This document shows positions 7,424 to 16,770 of a stretch of DNA of 64,000 bases, piece after piece; position 1 is the stretch's first letter; each line of letters opens with the position of its first letter. The notes under the pieces are model-generated. The model searched no databases. It was not told where the DNA came from and saw only the letters and a program-made list of their open reading frames with translations. A program made the position numbers and the translations under genes. The stretch comes from Candidatus Protochlamydia sp. (GTDB taxonomy: Bacteria; Chlamydiota; Chlamydiia; Chlamydiales; Parachlamydiaceae), in the NCBI GenBank assembly GCA_013695355.1, contig JACDAQ010000016.1:113473-177472 (forward strand). Reading direction: 5' to 3'.

Positions 7424-10396
7424 ATGTTAGCAAAGTCTCAGCGCCTCTCTGCTGTCGGTCAAAAATATCATGCTTTTACAGTAATCAAATCACTGGAAAT
7501 ACCCGAACTGCAATGCCTCCTACGTGAACTTGTTCACGAACCGACAGGTGCGCGTATTATGCATATTGGGAATGATGATCCGGAAAATTTATTTTGCCTC
7601 TCTTTTCAGACACTTCCCAATAATTCAAATGGTGTTGCGCATATATTGGAACACACTGTTCTATGTGGGTCCCAAAAATACCCTGTGAAAGATCCTTTTT
7701 TTTCGATGAACCGTCGCAGTCTGAATACTTTCATGAATGCATTGACAGGGGCTGATTTTACTTGCTATCCTGCCGCCACGCAAGTTCCTACTGATTTCTA
7801 TAATTTATTAGAAGTCTATCTCGACGCGGTTTTCCATCCAACCCTGCATGAACTTAGTTTTGCACAAGAAGGGCATCGTCTGGAATTTGCCATTTCGAAT
7901 GATCCTCATTCTCCCCTGGAATATAAAGGAATTGTTTACAATGAAATGAAAGGGGGCCTGTCTTCATCCAGCGCAAGGCTGGCAGAAGCAATCAATGAGA
8001 CACTATTTCCTGAAACGACCTATGGCGTTAATTCAGGAGGGGACCCTGCTGTCATTCCCACTTTAACCTATCAGGAATTAAAAGATTTCCATAAAAAATA
8101 TTACCATCCGAGCCGATGCCTCTTTTTTTTCTATGGTGACCTGCCTTTAGAAGGGCATCTGGATTTTATTGCAGAGCACGCTCTAATAAATGTTGAAAGA
8201 GTCTCCCCTCTTCCCCCAATCCCGCTCCAGCCTCGCTTTTCCGCCCCTGTTAAGCGAGAGTTCAGCTACCCTATTTCTCCCGAAGAAGAGACCGCAGATA
8301 AAGCCTTGCTAGCTTTCGGCTGGCTTACCTGCCATATACTTGAGCAGGAAGATGTGTTGGCGATGAATATTTTGGAAATTATTTTGCTGGATACCGATGC
8401 TTCTCCCCTAAAAATGGCTCTGCTTAGATCAGGGCTATGCAAACAGGTTAACTCATTCATTGATGTGGAAATTAATGAGATACCCTGGGGAATTATACTA
8501 AAAGGATGCAATCCGAATGATGCCGACGCCCTTGAAAAGATTGTGCATGACACTCTAAATGAGATCTGCCTGAAAAGCCTGCCCACACAAATGATCGAAA
8601 ATGCCATTCATCAGTTGGAATTTCATCGAAGCGAGATTACCGGAGACCATGCTCCCTTTGGACTCTCATTGTTTATGCGTTCAGGATTGCTTAAACAGCA
8701 TGGGACCGAACCTGAACAAGGTTTAATGATCCATTCATTGTTTGACAGGCTGCGTCAAAGAAATTTGTCCGATCCCTCCTATTTTAATAAACTGATCAAA
8801 AAATATTTGCTGGACAATTCGCATTATGTGCGCATTGTCATGAAGCCAGACAAGACCTTAGGAGCAAAAGAAGGAGAGGAAGAGCGACGCAAACTTCGCT
8901 TGATCAAAGAAATGCTGACTGAAGAAGAAATAAAGGCCATTATTCAAAAGGCTGAAATGCTGGCTTCATTTCAAAAACAGCAGGAAGAAGAAGATATAGA
9001 ATTCCTGCCTAAAGTCACCTTGAAGGATGTGCCATTAACAGGAAGAGAATATCCGCTAACTAAAGAAAAGGCCGGTCCCCTTACTCTTTATCACCATGCG
9101 GCATTCACAAATGACATCATTTATGCCGACCTGGTTTACAATCTGCCGGACTTAACCGAAGAAGAGCTTTTTTATTTACGGCTTTTAACAGTAGTCCTTA
9201 CTCAGGTAGGATGTGGAAGCCGAAGCTATGAAGAAAATCTGGCTTACATTCAGGGACATACCGGAGGAATTGGAGCAGGGATCAGTCTAAATTTACAGGC
9301 CAGCGACAATACTCTTTTTTATCCCACATTTCATTTACGAGGAAAAGCCCTGCACCGAAAAGCCTCCAAACTATTTCCGCTTATGCTCGATACACTGACA
9401 GCCACGCATTTGGACGGCCTAAAAAGATTTAAAGAAATACTTTTTAAACACTTTTCCGGAATGGAAGGAAGGCTCAGCCAAAGTGCGCTTAAATATGCCA
9501 TTAACTTATCTGCAAGCGCTCTAAATCCGGCTTCCAAAGTAGCTAACGACCTTTATGGCCTTAATTACTATTGGAAGGTTAGGGACCTCGTTAAAAATTT
9601 TGAAACGCAGGGACCCATCGTCTTGGCAAAACTTCAAGCAATGCGCGAAAAAGTAACCTGTCTTGACCAACCTGACCTCGTACTTTCCTGTGATGCCCTT
9701 TCTTACGAAGAATTAAAAAGAGAGTCTTTTTATGGTCTTCAGGACATTCCCGCGCATCCTTTCACCCCATGGAAGGGGGACTTTACCCTCGCGTCTATAC
9801 CGCCGCAAGGTCGTCTGATTGCTTCCCCGGTGGCATTTATCGGCAAAGTTTTCTCAACAGTCTCTTACACTCACCCTTATGCCCCTGCTTTGACTGCGGC
9901 CGCGTTTTTATTTGACAACCTGACCCTTCATGCCACCATTCGAGAGCAAGGGGGTGCTTATGGCGGCGGAGCAGTCAGCAATCCCATGTCCGGGAATTTT
10001 TATTTCTATTCTTATCGCGATCCAAATGTTGTTCAAACCTTAAAGGCTTTTGAAGAGGCAATAGAAACCATTATTGAAGGAGATTTTGACAATTCAGATT
10101 TGGAAGAGGCAAAATTGGAAATGATCCAGTCATTAGACGTCCCAGTTTCTCCTGGAAGCCAGGCAGAGCTAGCTTATGGGTGGCTGCGTGAAGGAAAAGT
10201 GGGTCTGCGCCAGCCCTTCCGAAATCAATTACTGAAGCTTGAGCGGGAGCAGATTATTGAAGCCGTTCAAAATGTGATCGTTCCACAATTTGAAAAAGGG
10301 GCAGTCATTGTATTTGCCGGGCAGGAGCAATTGGATAAAGCCAATAAGGAATTGGCTTCTGAAGGGAAGGCGCCGTTGCACATTGAAGGCATTTAA
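7424..10396 (+). CDS. Presequence-protease-like M16C zinc metalloprotease
   Basis: A 990-residue peptidase of the insulinase family, M16C group (PreP/Cym1-like), which degrades short unfolded peptides inside a closed two-half chamber. The inverted zinc motif HxxEH is intact (H73-I-L-E76-H77), and a third ligand fits E174 ('YNEMKGGLSS'). The C-terminal half carries the inactive M16 repeat, including 'REQGGAYGGGAVSNP', the conserved R/Y loop region. Full length matches the family at about 970-1000. The ATG at 7424 is the first in-frame start. It has its own transcription unit and no signal peptide, so it likely acts in the cytosol. Confidence 0.9.
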   Translation: MLAKSQRLSAVGQKYHAFTVIKSLEIPELQCLLRELVHEPTGARIMHIGNDDPENLFCLSFQTLPNNSNGVAHILEHTVLCGSQKYPVKDPFFSMNRRSLNTFMNALTGADFTCYPAATQVPTDFYNLLEVYLDAVFHPTLHELSFAQEGHRLEFAISNDPHSPLEYKGIVYNEMKGGLSSSSARLAEAINETLFPETTYGVNSGGDPAVIPTLTYQELKDFHKKYYHPSRCLFFFYGDLPLEGHLDFIAEHALINVERVSPLPPIPLQPRFSAPVKREFSYPISPEEETADKALLAFGWLTCHILEQEDVLAMNILEIILLDTDASPLKMALLRSGLCKQVNSFIDVEINEIPWGIILKGCNPNDADALEKIVHDTLNEICLKSLPTQMIENAIHQLEFHRSEITGDHAPFGLSLFMRSGLLKQHGTEPEQGLMIHSLFDRLRQRNLSDPSYFNKLIKKYLLDNSHYVRIVMKPDKTLGAKEGEEERRKLRLIKEMLTEEEIKAIIQKAEMLASFQKQQEEEDIEFLPKVTLKDVPLTGREYPLTKEKAGPLTLYHHAAFTNDIIYADLVYNLPDLTEEELFYLRLLTVVLTQVGCGSRSYEENLAYIQGHTGGIGAGISLNLQASDNTLFYPTFHLRGKALHRKASKLFPLMLDTLTATHLDGLKRFKEILFKHFSGMEGRLSQSALKYAINLSASALNPASKVANDLYGLNYYWKVRDLVKNFETQGPIVLAKLQAMREKVTCLDQPDLVLSCDALSYEELKRESFYGLQDIPAHPFTPWKGDFTLASIPPQGRLIASPVAFIGKVFSTVSYTHPYAPALTAAAFLFDNLTLHATIREQGGAYGGGAVSNPMSGNFYFYSYRDPNVVQTLKAFEEAIETIIEGDFDNSDLEEAKLEMIQSLDVPVSPGSQAELAYGWLREGKVGLRQPFRNQLLKLEREQIIEAVQNVIVPQFEKGAVIVFAGQEQLDKANKELASEGKAPLHIEGI

Positions 10397-10463
10397 ATAC
10401 CCTCTGGTTAACCAATCGATTTCTACCTTCCTAAATGATAAAATTTAACTCATATAATTGAAT

Positions 10464-10510
10464 GAGCTGCCGTTAAATTTCTCCTAAAAGGAGAACAAGA
10501 ACGGTAGCTC
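10464..10510 (+). terminator. Hairpin after the M16C protease gene
   Basis: An outer stem (GAGCTGCCGTT 10464-10474 against AACGGTAGCTC 10500-10510, one mismatch) encloses an inner hairpin (TCTCCT-AAA-AGGAGA). It lies about 70 nt past the stop codon. There is no T-tract, so terminator function is inferred from position only. Confidence 0.45.
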
Positions 10511-10686
10511 AGGCAAGGCAAACCATGAAATGGTTAACGCAGTACTGGGAAAATATAAAAAAAATATACACCAAAAAATCGATAATGGGGAAAAAGTCAA
10601 AAAATAATTTATTACATCCTCTTTAGCTTTTAATCTACTTCAAAATTTTGTATAAATTTTCAGTGATGCAAAGTAAATGTTGCACA

Positions 10687-10875
10687 TTAGAAGGATAAGA
10701 ACAAAACGCGGAGGAAGGAGTCCGGAGGAGAGAAGTTTAAAATAAATTTACTGCTATCATTTGCTATTGAAGAAAATCCAAAAAGCCAAGCTGCCCCAAG
10801 CAGGCAAGCTCCAATTGATCGGGATAGTGAGCCCATATTTCTCAAGACCTCTTTCCTTTCATGATCGCATTTCAT
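10687..10875 (-). CDS. Possible small single-helix membrane protein
   Basis: A 62-residue frame starting at an ATG preceded by AAAGGAA with 3-nt spacing. It contains one hydrophobic stretch ('SIGACLLGAAWLFGFSSIA'). I recognise no family. The ribosome site and the helix are the only support, so it may be a chance frame. Confidence 0.25.
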   Translation of the reverse strand: MKCDHERKEVLRNMGSLSRSIGACLLGAAWLFGFSSIANDSSKFILNFSPPDSFLRVLFLSF

Positions 10876-11032
10876 CGGTTCCTTTATATTATGGAGCAGC
10901 TCCCTCGATTGATTAGCGAGGAAATATCGCAACAGAATAAATAAATATTGATAGCGTGCATTCTGCAGCCGCAGCTTATTCTATTTGAAGTTATGGCTGC
11001 ATATAAGTTGGCTATAACCAGCCACAACTAAA

Positions 11033-11062
11033 TTGACAAGAAGAGTTCTGGCTGGGTATAAT
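11033..11062 (+). promoter_or_regulatory. Consensus sigma-70-type promoter for the AAA ATPase gene
   Basis: TTGACA (11033-11038) and TATAAT (11057-11062) are both perfect consensus, with an 18-nt spacer. They lie 26 nt before the ATPase ATG at 11088. An imperfect dyad at 11007-11028 just upstream could be an operator. Confidence 0.75.
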
Positions 11063-11087
11063 AGTTTCAAAAGAGATGAGGCTAGAC

Positions 11088-12548
11088 ATGGCTTTGAAGG
11101 ATATCATTGGCAGAAAAAGAGAGATTGCAATTTTGGATAGCGTATGGAAGTCTAGCGATCCGGAATTTTTGGCGCTTTATGGACGTCGCCGAGTAGGGAA
11201 AACCTATTTAATCCGTCAATTTTTCTCTGAAAAAGGATTTTTTTTGGAAACTGCCGGTTCAAAAGATAAGCCAATGAAAACGCAGATTGCGAATTTTATG
11301 AAGGCCCTCTCTACGACTTTTTATCACGGAACAGAACTCAAAAATCCCCATTCCTGGGAAGAAGCCTTTGAGTTGCTGACCAAAAATCTTTCATCTATTC
11401 CGAAATCTAAAAAAATTGTTATTTTCTTTGACGAACTTCCATGGATGGCAACCAAACGATCAGGATTATTGCAATCAATCGACCACTACTGGAATCTTCA
11501 CTGGAGTAAAATGAAAAATATTATTTTTATTACTTGTGGTTCCGCAGCATCCTGGATGCTTGATAAGCTAATCTATGCCAAAGGTGGATTGCATAAAAGA
11601 ATCACCCGAAAAATTTTGCTTGAGCCTTTCAACCTGCAAGAGACACGGGAGTTTCTTAAAAGCAGGTCGATTAAACTTAACGAAAAGCAAATCCTTGACG
11701 TTTACATGGCAATAGGAGGAATCCCATTTTATTTAAAAGCCGTTCAAAAGGGTTTATCAGCTTCTCAAATCATTGATGAAATCTGTTTCGACAAAAATGG
11801 ACTTCTTCATAATGAATTTGTAAACTTATTTGAATCCCTTTTTACCCACTCAGGAGTTAACCTTGCCATTGTCAAGGGGATTGTAAAAAATGGAAACTGC
11901 TTGTCAAGAGAAGAAATTATTGCTTATACGGGTGTGCAATCGGGCGGAACTTTAAATGATAGATTAAGAGAATTAGAAATTTCTGGATTTATTCAAGGTT
12001 TTGTACCTTATGGCAAAAAATCGCGTGGGCATTATTTCCGCGTAGTTGATGAGTTTTCTTTGTTCCATCTCTATTGGATTGAACCTCTCTTGCAAATGCG
12101 GGGATTTCAACAGGAGCATTATTGGCAACGCTTAAAGAAGACACCCTCTGTTTCTAGTTGGAGAGGACAAGCCTACGAAAACGTCTGCCTTAAGCATACG
12201 GCTGAAATTCGAAAAGGTCTGGGGCTTAACGATATTTCCTGCCAAATAGGAAGCTGGCGGTACATTCCGAAAAAAGGATCCAAAGAAACAGGAGCCCAAA
12301 TTGACCTTCTTTTTGACCGGGAGGACGGAATTGTCAATCTTTGTGAAATCAAGTATAGCGAACACCTTTTTTCAATAGACAAATCCTATGCGAAGCAACT
12401 TGCAAATAAGATTGATGTTTTTGAAAGGCACTTCCCTACTAACAAACAAATCTTTATCAGCCTTATCACCACAGAGGGATTAAGGCCCTCAATCTGGTCC
12501 GAAGATTTAGTGTCTCAAGTCATTGATCTCAAAGCTTTATTTAAATAA
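11088..12548 (+). CDS. AAA ATPase with C-terminal nuclease-fold domain (DUF234 type)
   Basis: A 486-residue protein of the archaeal-type ATPase/DUF234 group. It shows a Walker A motif ('LYGRRRVGKTYLIR'), a Walker B-like 'KIVIFFDELPWMA', a winged-helix middle ('CLSREEIIAYTGVQSGGTLNDRLRELE') and a C-terminal PD-(D/E)XK-like motif ('QIDLLFDREDGIVNLCEIKYS', read as D...E-x-K). I prefer the ATG at 11088 because GAGG sits 6-7 nt upstream; the ATG at 11076 lacks spacing. It has a consensus promoter. Its cellular role is unknown; relatives are common in prokaryotic accessory regions. Its stop overlaps the convergent RND gene by 8 bp. Confidence 0.82.
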   Translation: MALKDIIGRKREIAILDSVWKSSDPEFLALYGRRRVGKTYLIRQFFSEKGFFLETAGSKDKPMKTQIANFMKALSTTFYHGTELKNPHSWEEAFELLTKNLSSIPKSKKIVIFFDELPWMATKRSGLLQSIDHYWNLHWSKMKNIIFITCGSAASWMLDKLIYAKGGLHKRITRKILLEPFNLQETREFLKSRSIKLNEKQILDVYMAIGGIPFYLKAVQKGLSASQIIDEICFDKNGLLHNEFVNLFESLFTHSGVNLAIVKGIVKNGNCLSREEIIAYTGVQSGGTLNDRLRELEISGFIQGFVPYGKKSRGHYFRVVDEFSLFHLYWIEPLLQMRGFQQEHYWQRLKKTPSVSSWRGQAYENVCLKHTAEIRKGLGLNDISCQIGSWRYIPKKGSKETGAQIDLLFDREDGIVNLCEIKYSEHLFSIDKSYAKQLANKIDVFERHFPTNKQIFISLITTEGLRPSIWSEDLVSQVIDLKALFK

Positions 12549-15500
12549 CTGTTTCTTTTTCTGGAACCTTTAAGGTCCATCTTTCATTAAAGCGGTCCAA
12601 ATAAAGATAAATGGCCGGTGTCACATACAAGGTCACAAGCTGCGAAAAAAGCAGCCCTCCAATGATCACAATTCCCAAAGGGCGTCTCGCCTCAGCACCG
12701 GAACCAAAAGCAAAGGCAATCGGGATGGCCCCCATAATCGCTGTCACCGTCGTCATCATGATCGGGCGGAAGCGGACAATACAGGCATTATAAATGGCTT
12801 CCTGGGGTGTCTGATTGAGGGTCCGCTCATTGTCCAAAGCATAATCCACCATGATGATCCCGTTTTTTTTCACGATACCGATTAAAAGAATAATCCCTAA
12901 ATAAGCATAGAGCGATAGAGGCAGTCCAAAAATAGCCAAAGAGGCCAATCCACCTAGGGTCGCCGGTGGAAGAGTGGAAAGAATGGTCAAAGGATGGATA
13001 AAGCTTTCATATAATACCCCCAAAACAATGTAAATAGCGACTATGGCTACCACTAGCAAAAAATTGGTGCTTTTCATCGATTCCTCGAATGTTTCGGCGG
13101 TTCCTTTAACTGTACCTGTCACATTTGCCGGCAAGGTCTCTTTGGCTGTTTTACGTAAATTTTCAAGTGCAGCTCCTAAAGGGATTCCAGGGGCCAAATT
13201 GAAGGACAGCGTAACCGCAGGGAACTGCCCCACATGGTTGATGCTAGCAGAACCTGCATTTGGGCTAATGGCAACCACGGCGCTTAAAGGGACCAATTGA
13301 TCGTTCGTTTTGGAGCGCACATAAATTTTCGAAAGAACCTCTGATTGCTCCTGAAAGCGAGGCTCAACTTCCAATATCACATCATATTGGTCGATAGGAG
13401 TAAGTATTCTTGAAACCCTCCCTCCCCCAAATGCTAATTGAAGGGCTGCTTCGATCGCACCCGCCTCGACCCCTAAACTTGAGGCCTGGTCCCTTAATAT
13501 TTCCACATTTAATTGAGGATTTTTAATTTCCAAGTCTGAGTTGACCGCCTGAAAACCTGGAAGCTGTTCCATTTTGCCTTTTAAGTCTTCGGCCGCTTTG
13601 TAAAGAGCTTTATCGTTTACACTCTGCAGTGTGTATTGATAGCTGGCTTTCGATTGAGTTCCAACGGACAGATCAATTAAAGGAACATTTTTCAAAAAAG
13701 TATTGACACCCGGCACCCAGATTAATTTGGCATACATGCCCTGAAGAATTTGAGGAAGGGGGGCCCTTTCATGCCGAGGTTTTAACCGGATAAATGCAAC
13801 ACCGTTCCGATACTGCTGGAACGCAGCAATGGAAATTAGGTTATCTACGCCAGGATCTGCATTAATAATATTGGCCACTTTATTTTGATAATCAACCATG
13901 CGGCCCGGGGAAGTACCTTGTGCCGATTGGGTATAGCCAATGATAAAACCAATATCATCATCCGGAATAAAATCTTTAGGAAGTGTATAGAAATAGTAGC
14001 CGCTTATAATCAGGCTTACAGCCCCTACGACCAAGGCAATCCAGCGGTGGTTTAAAAACCATTTCAAGGTAGGCTTGTAAATGGCTAACAAAGCATTATT
14101 GATAAAATTGGATAGCCGCTCCAAAAGCGTTTCTCCTTTTTCATGATCGCGCGGCTTGATAAAACGGCTGCAGAGCATAGGCGTCAGTGTCAATGAGATC
14201 ACGCCGGAAAGCAAAGTAATGATAACAAGCGTAATGGCAAATTCCTGAAATATTTTACCGATTAGGCCGCCCATGAAAATCATCGGTATAAATACGGCGA
14301 CCAGGGACAAGGTCATTGACAGGATCGTAAATCCAATCTGCTTAGAACCTTCGATTGAAGCTGTCCATGGGCTCTCCCCTTTTTCCACCCGCCTGACGAT
14401 ATTTTCTAAAACCACAATAGCATCGTCGATAATGAACCCAACAGCCAGAATTAGTGCCAATAAAGATAGGTTATCAATGCTGTAATCTAGCAAGTACATA
14501 AAAATAAAAGTTCCTATTACAGACATGGGCAGGACAAGGGAAGGGATGATAGTTTCTGCAATTTTGCCTAAATAGAAAAAGATGACCAGAACAACCAGAA
14601 CAAATGCGATGATCAAAGTCAATTCAACCTCTTCTACCGATTCCCTTATCGAAACCGATTTGTCGAAAATCGTTTTTAATTCCACAGCGCCCGGCAGTTC
14701 AGCAGTTAAAGCAGGCAGAGCCTGATTGATCTCCTCTGCTACCTGCACGGTATTAGCTCCCGGCTGCCTCTGAACAGCCAGCACCACGGCAGGCTGGCTT
14801 ATAGTACCGTCAATATATTTAAGATCGTATTTATCATCCTGCAAGCTATCGATGGCGATCCCCACATCTTGAATACGCACAGGCGATCCATTACGATAGG
14901 CTATGATCAACGGTTTATAATTTTCAGCTTTCTCCAACTGTCCTTTAGAAACTATTGTTGAAGCTTGAGTAGATCCAGTCAGAGTACCGGTCGGAAGATT
15001 AGGGTTTCCCTTGACAATTGCCTCTGAAACTTCCTCTAGAGTGATCCCAAGGTTCGCCAAGGTGTAAGGATTGACCTGAATCCGGACGGCATACGGCGAG
15101 CCATACGTGATGACTTGCGCCACTCCCTGAAGCATTGAGAGGCGCTGCCCAATATAGGTGTTGGCATAAGTGTATAATTCCGAACGGGCCATTGTTGCAG
15201 AAGTAAGGGCAATATAAATAATCGGCGTATCGGAAGGATTGACTTTTTTATAGGTTGGGTCATTGGGTAAATCAGGGGGAAGCTTTGTTTTGGCTCTTGA
15301 AATCGCCGCTTCAACATCTTGCGCCGCTGAATCCATGCTTTTTGAGATGCCGAATTGCAAAACAATGCTGGAATTTCCTAGCGTATTGGAAGAAGTCACT
15401 TCGCTAATACCAGGAATAGTCATGAACTCTTTTTCAAGAGGAGTCGCTACAGTATTAGCCATTGTTTCAGGACTTGCTCCAGGGTAACTGACAGTCACAT

Positions 15501-15636
15501 TGATTGTGGGATAATCGACATTGGGAAGATTGCTGACGGGCAGCCGGTTAAAAGCCATGATCCCAAGCAATAAGACAGCAGCCATCACCAGGACGGTCAT
15601 GATCGGTCGTCTGATAAAGGGCTCCGAAAGGTTCAT
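12541..15636 (-). CDS. RND multidrug efflux transporter (AcrB/MdtB-like)
   Basis: A 1031-residue inner-membrane pump of the HAE1 resistance-nodulation-division family, which exports hydrophobic drugs using the proton gradient. It begins with the typical 'MNLSEPFIRRPIMTVLVMAA', has the transmembrane proton-relay Asp pair ('AVGFIIDDAIVVLENIVRR') and ends after twelve membrane helices. Length is full for the family. It is the last gene of a three-gene operon, overlapping the adaptor gene by 4 bp, so translation is probably coupled. The substrate range cannot be read from sequence. Confidence 0.95.
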   Translation of the reverse strand: MNLSEPFIRRPIMTVLVMAAVLLLGIMAFNRLPVSNLPNVDYPTINVTVSYPGASPETMANTVATPLEKEFMTIPGISEVTSSNTLGNSSIVLQFGISKSMDSAAQDVEAAISRAKTKLPPDLPNDPTYKKVNPSDTPIIYIALTSATMARSELYTYANTYIGQRLSMLQGVAQVITYGSPYAVRIQVNPYTLANLGITLEEVSEAIVKGNPNLPTGTLTGSTQASTIVSKGQLEKAENYKPLIIAYRNGSPVRIQDVGIAIDSLQDDKYDLKYIDGTISQPAVVLAVQRQPGANTVQVAEEINQALPALTAELPGAVELKTIFDKSVSIRESVEEVELTLIIAFVLVVLVIFFYLGKIAETIIPSLVLPMSVIGTFIFMYLLDYSIDNLSLLALILAVGFIIDDAIVVLENIVRRVEKGESPWTASIEGSKQIGFTILSMTLSLVAVFIPMIFMGGLIGKIFQEFAITLVIITLLSGVISLTLTPMLCSRFIKPRDHEKGETLLERLSNFINNALLAIYKPTLKWFLNHRWIALVVGAVSLIISGYYFYTLPKDFIPDDDIGFIIGYTQSAQGTSPGRMVDYQNKVANIINADPGVDNLISIAAFQQYRNGVAFIRLKPRHERAPLPQILQGMYAKLIWVPGVNTFLKNVPLIDLSVGTQSKASYQYTLQSVNDKALYKAAEDLKGKMEQLPGFQAVNSDLEIKNPQLNVEILRDQASSLGVEAGAIEAALQLAFGGGRVSRILTPIDQYDVILEVEPRFQEQSEVLSKIYVRSKTNDQLVPLSAVVAISPNAGSASINHVGQFPAVTLSFNLAPGIPLGAALENLRKTAKETLPANVTGTVKGTAETFEESMKSTNFLLVVAIVAIYIVLGVLYESFIHPLTILSTLPPATLGGLASLAIFGLPLSLYAYLGIILLIGIVKKNGIIMVDYALDNERTLNQTPQEAIYNACIVRFRPIMMTTVTAIMGAIPIAFAFGSGAEARRPLGIVIIGGLLFSQLVTLYVTPAIYLYLDRFNERWTLKVPEKETVI

Positions 15637-16763
15637 GGACTTTTATTTCCTTTTTCATTTTGCGGGTCCTCTTTTGAGACGGCTACCTTTACATCGGGAC
15701 GCAAATTGATTTGGCCGTCTGTCACAACCTGCATTCCAGGTTCAAGTCCTTCTTCAACCACAATCAAATTGTCGAACTTCCTTCCTGTTTTTACGGTAAC
15801 ATGCTTCACCTTATCTTCAGGGCCAAGCACATAGACAAAGGATCCTCCCTGACCTACTTGTACAGCTTGAAAGGGAATCATAATAGCATTGTGAACCATC
15901 CTGATAAATACTTGCACACGCACAAACTCTCCCGGCCAAAGGACTCTTTCACGATTTTTGATCGACCCTTTAATCTGGATGGTGCCTGTACGGGTGTCGA
16001 CTTGATTATCAATTGCAGTCAGTTCTCCTGTAAAATCCTGCCCCGTACCAGGCAAAATTGCCCTAAACGTATTTTTCCCTTCAGCCAAAATTTGCTGCAG
16101 TTCTTCAAATTCCCTTTGCGAGATAGAAAAATAAATATCAATTGGAGAGATCTGAAGAATAGTAGCCATAGGATTTTGATCGGCGGGAGAAACCACATTT
16201 CCTAGTTTTATCCTTTGAAACCCTACTCTTCCATCCAATGGAGAAAAGATATTGCAATAATTCAAATTAGTTTCAGCAGCAGCTACTTCGGATTTATCAA
16301 TTTGGATTTGAGCTTCTAAAACTTTAGCGTCCCTTTGGTATTCTTCAATGCTTAATTTGGAAACGAAGTCTTTACGTACCAGGGTTTCATACCGCTCCAC
16401 TTTTTTTTTGGCATACTCAAGTTCCGCTTCATCTTTAAGTAAATTTGCTCTGGCCTTTTCAAGTGCAAGTTTATAAGGGACCGGATCAATACGATAAAGC
16501 AAATCCCCCACTTGCACGTCGCTTTTTTTTTCAATTGGCGTATCAATGACCTTGCCGCTAACTTGCGCCTTAATATTGACCGTCCACGAAGCTGTCGCAT
16601 TTCCGATGGCTTCTACGTAAACCGGAACGTCTTTTTGAATGACTTCCTGAACGATCACGGGCAAAGGACGCACAAAACCAGCGGGAGGCCCCTCGTTTTT
16701 TTGCGAGCATCCTTCCAAAACCACGAGTAAACTAAAGCAAAAATATATCCAGTGAGATCGCAT
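15633..16763 (-). CDS. RND efflux periplasmic adaptor lipoprotein (HlyD/AcrA-like)
   Basis: A 376-residue membrane-fusion protein that bridges the inner-membrane pump and the outer-membrane channel. The N-terminus is a lipoprotein signal ending in the lipobox 'VVLEGC', so it should be anchored by a lipidated Cys. Then come the split lipoyl-like domain ('NIKAQVSGKVID', 'NIFSPLDGRVGFQRIKLG'), the alpha-hairpin between them and beta-barrel segments ('GELTAIDNQVDTRTGTI'). It overlaps the pump gene by 4 bp and starts 7 bp after the channel gene, forming a tight operon. Confidence 0.95.
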   Translation of the reverse strand: MRSHWIYFCFSLLVVLEGCSQKNEGPPAGFVRPLPVIVQEVIQKDVPVYVEAIGNATASWTVNIKAQVSGKVIDTPIEKKSDVQVGDLLYRIDPVPYKLALEKARANLLKDEAELEYAKKKVERYETLVRKDFVSKLSIEEYQRDAKVLEAQIQIDKSEVAAAETNLNYCNIFSPLDGRVGFQRIKLGNVVSPADQNPMATILQISPIDIYFSISQREFEELQQILAEGKNTFRAILPGTGQDFTGELTAIDNQVDTRTGTIQIKGSIKNRERVLWPGEFVRVQVFIRMVHNAIMIPFQAVQVGQGGSFVYVLGPEDKVKHVTVKTGRKFDNLIVVEEGLEPGMQVVTDGQINLRPDVKVAVSKEDPQNEKGNKSP

Positions 16764-16770
16764 GGAAATC

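Larger units (their letters stand above)
10397..11032. other. Intergenic stretch with little coding signal
   Basis: Between the M16C protease and the AAA ATPase gene I see the 10464-10510 hairpin, one possible small minus-strand gene (10687-10875) and an imperfect dyad just upstream of the ATPase promoter (11007-11028, GTTGGCT / AGCC-CAAC). The rest is AT-rich with no recognisable RNA gene. Confidence 0.5.

Noticed and set aside
15711..16205. 164-codon plus-strand frame antisense to the HlyD-like gene
   Set aside because: No family features or ribosome site; the minus-strand gene is certain.
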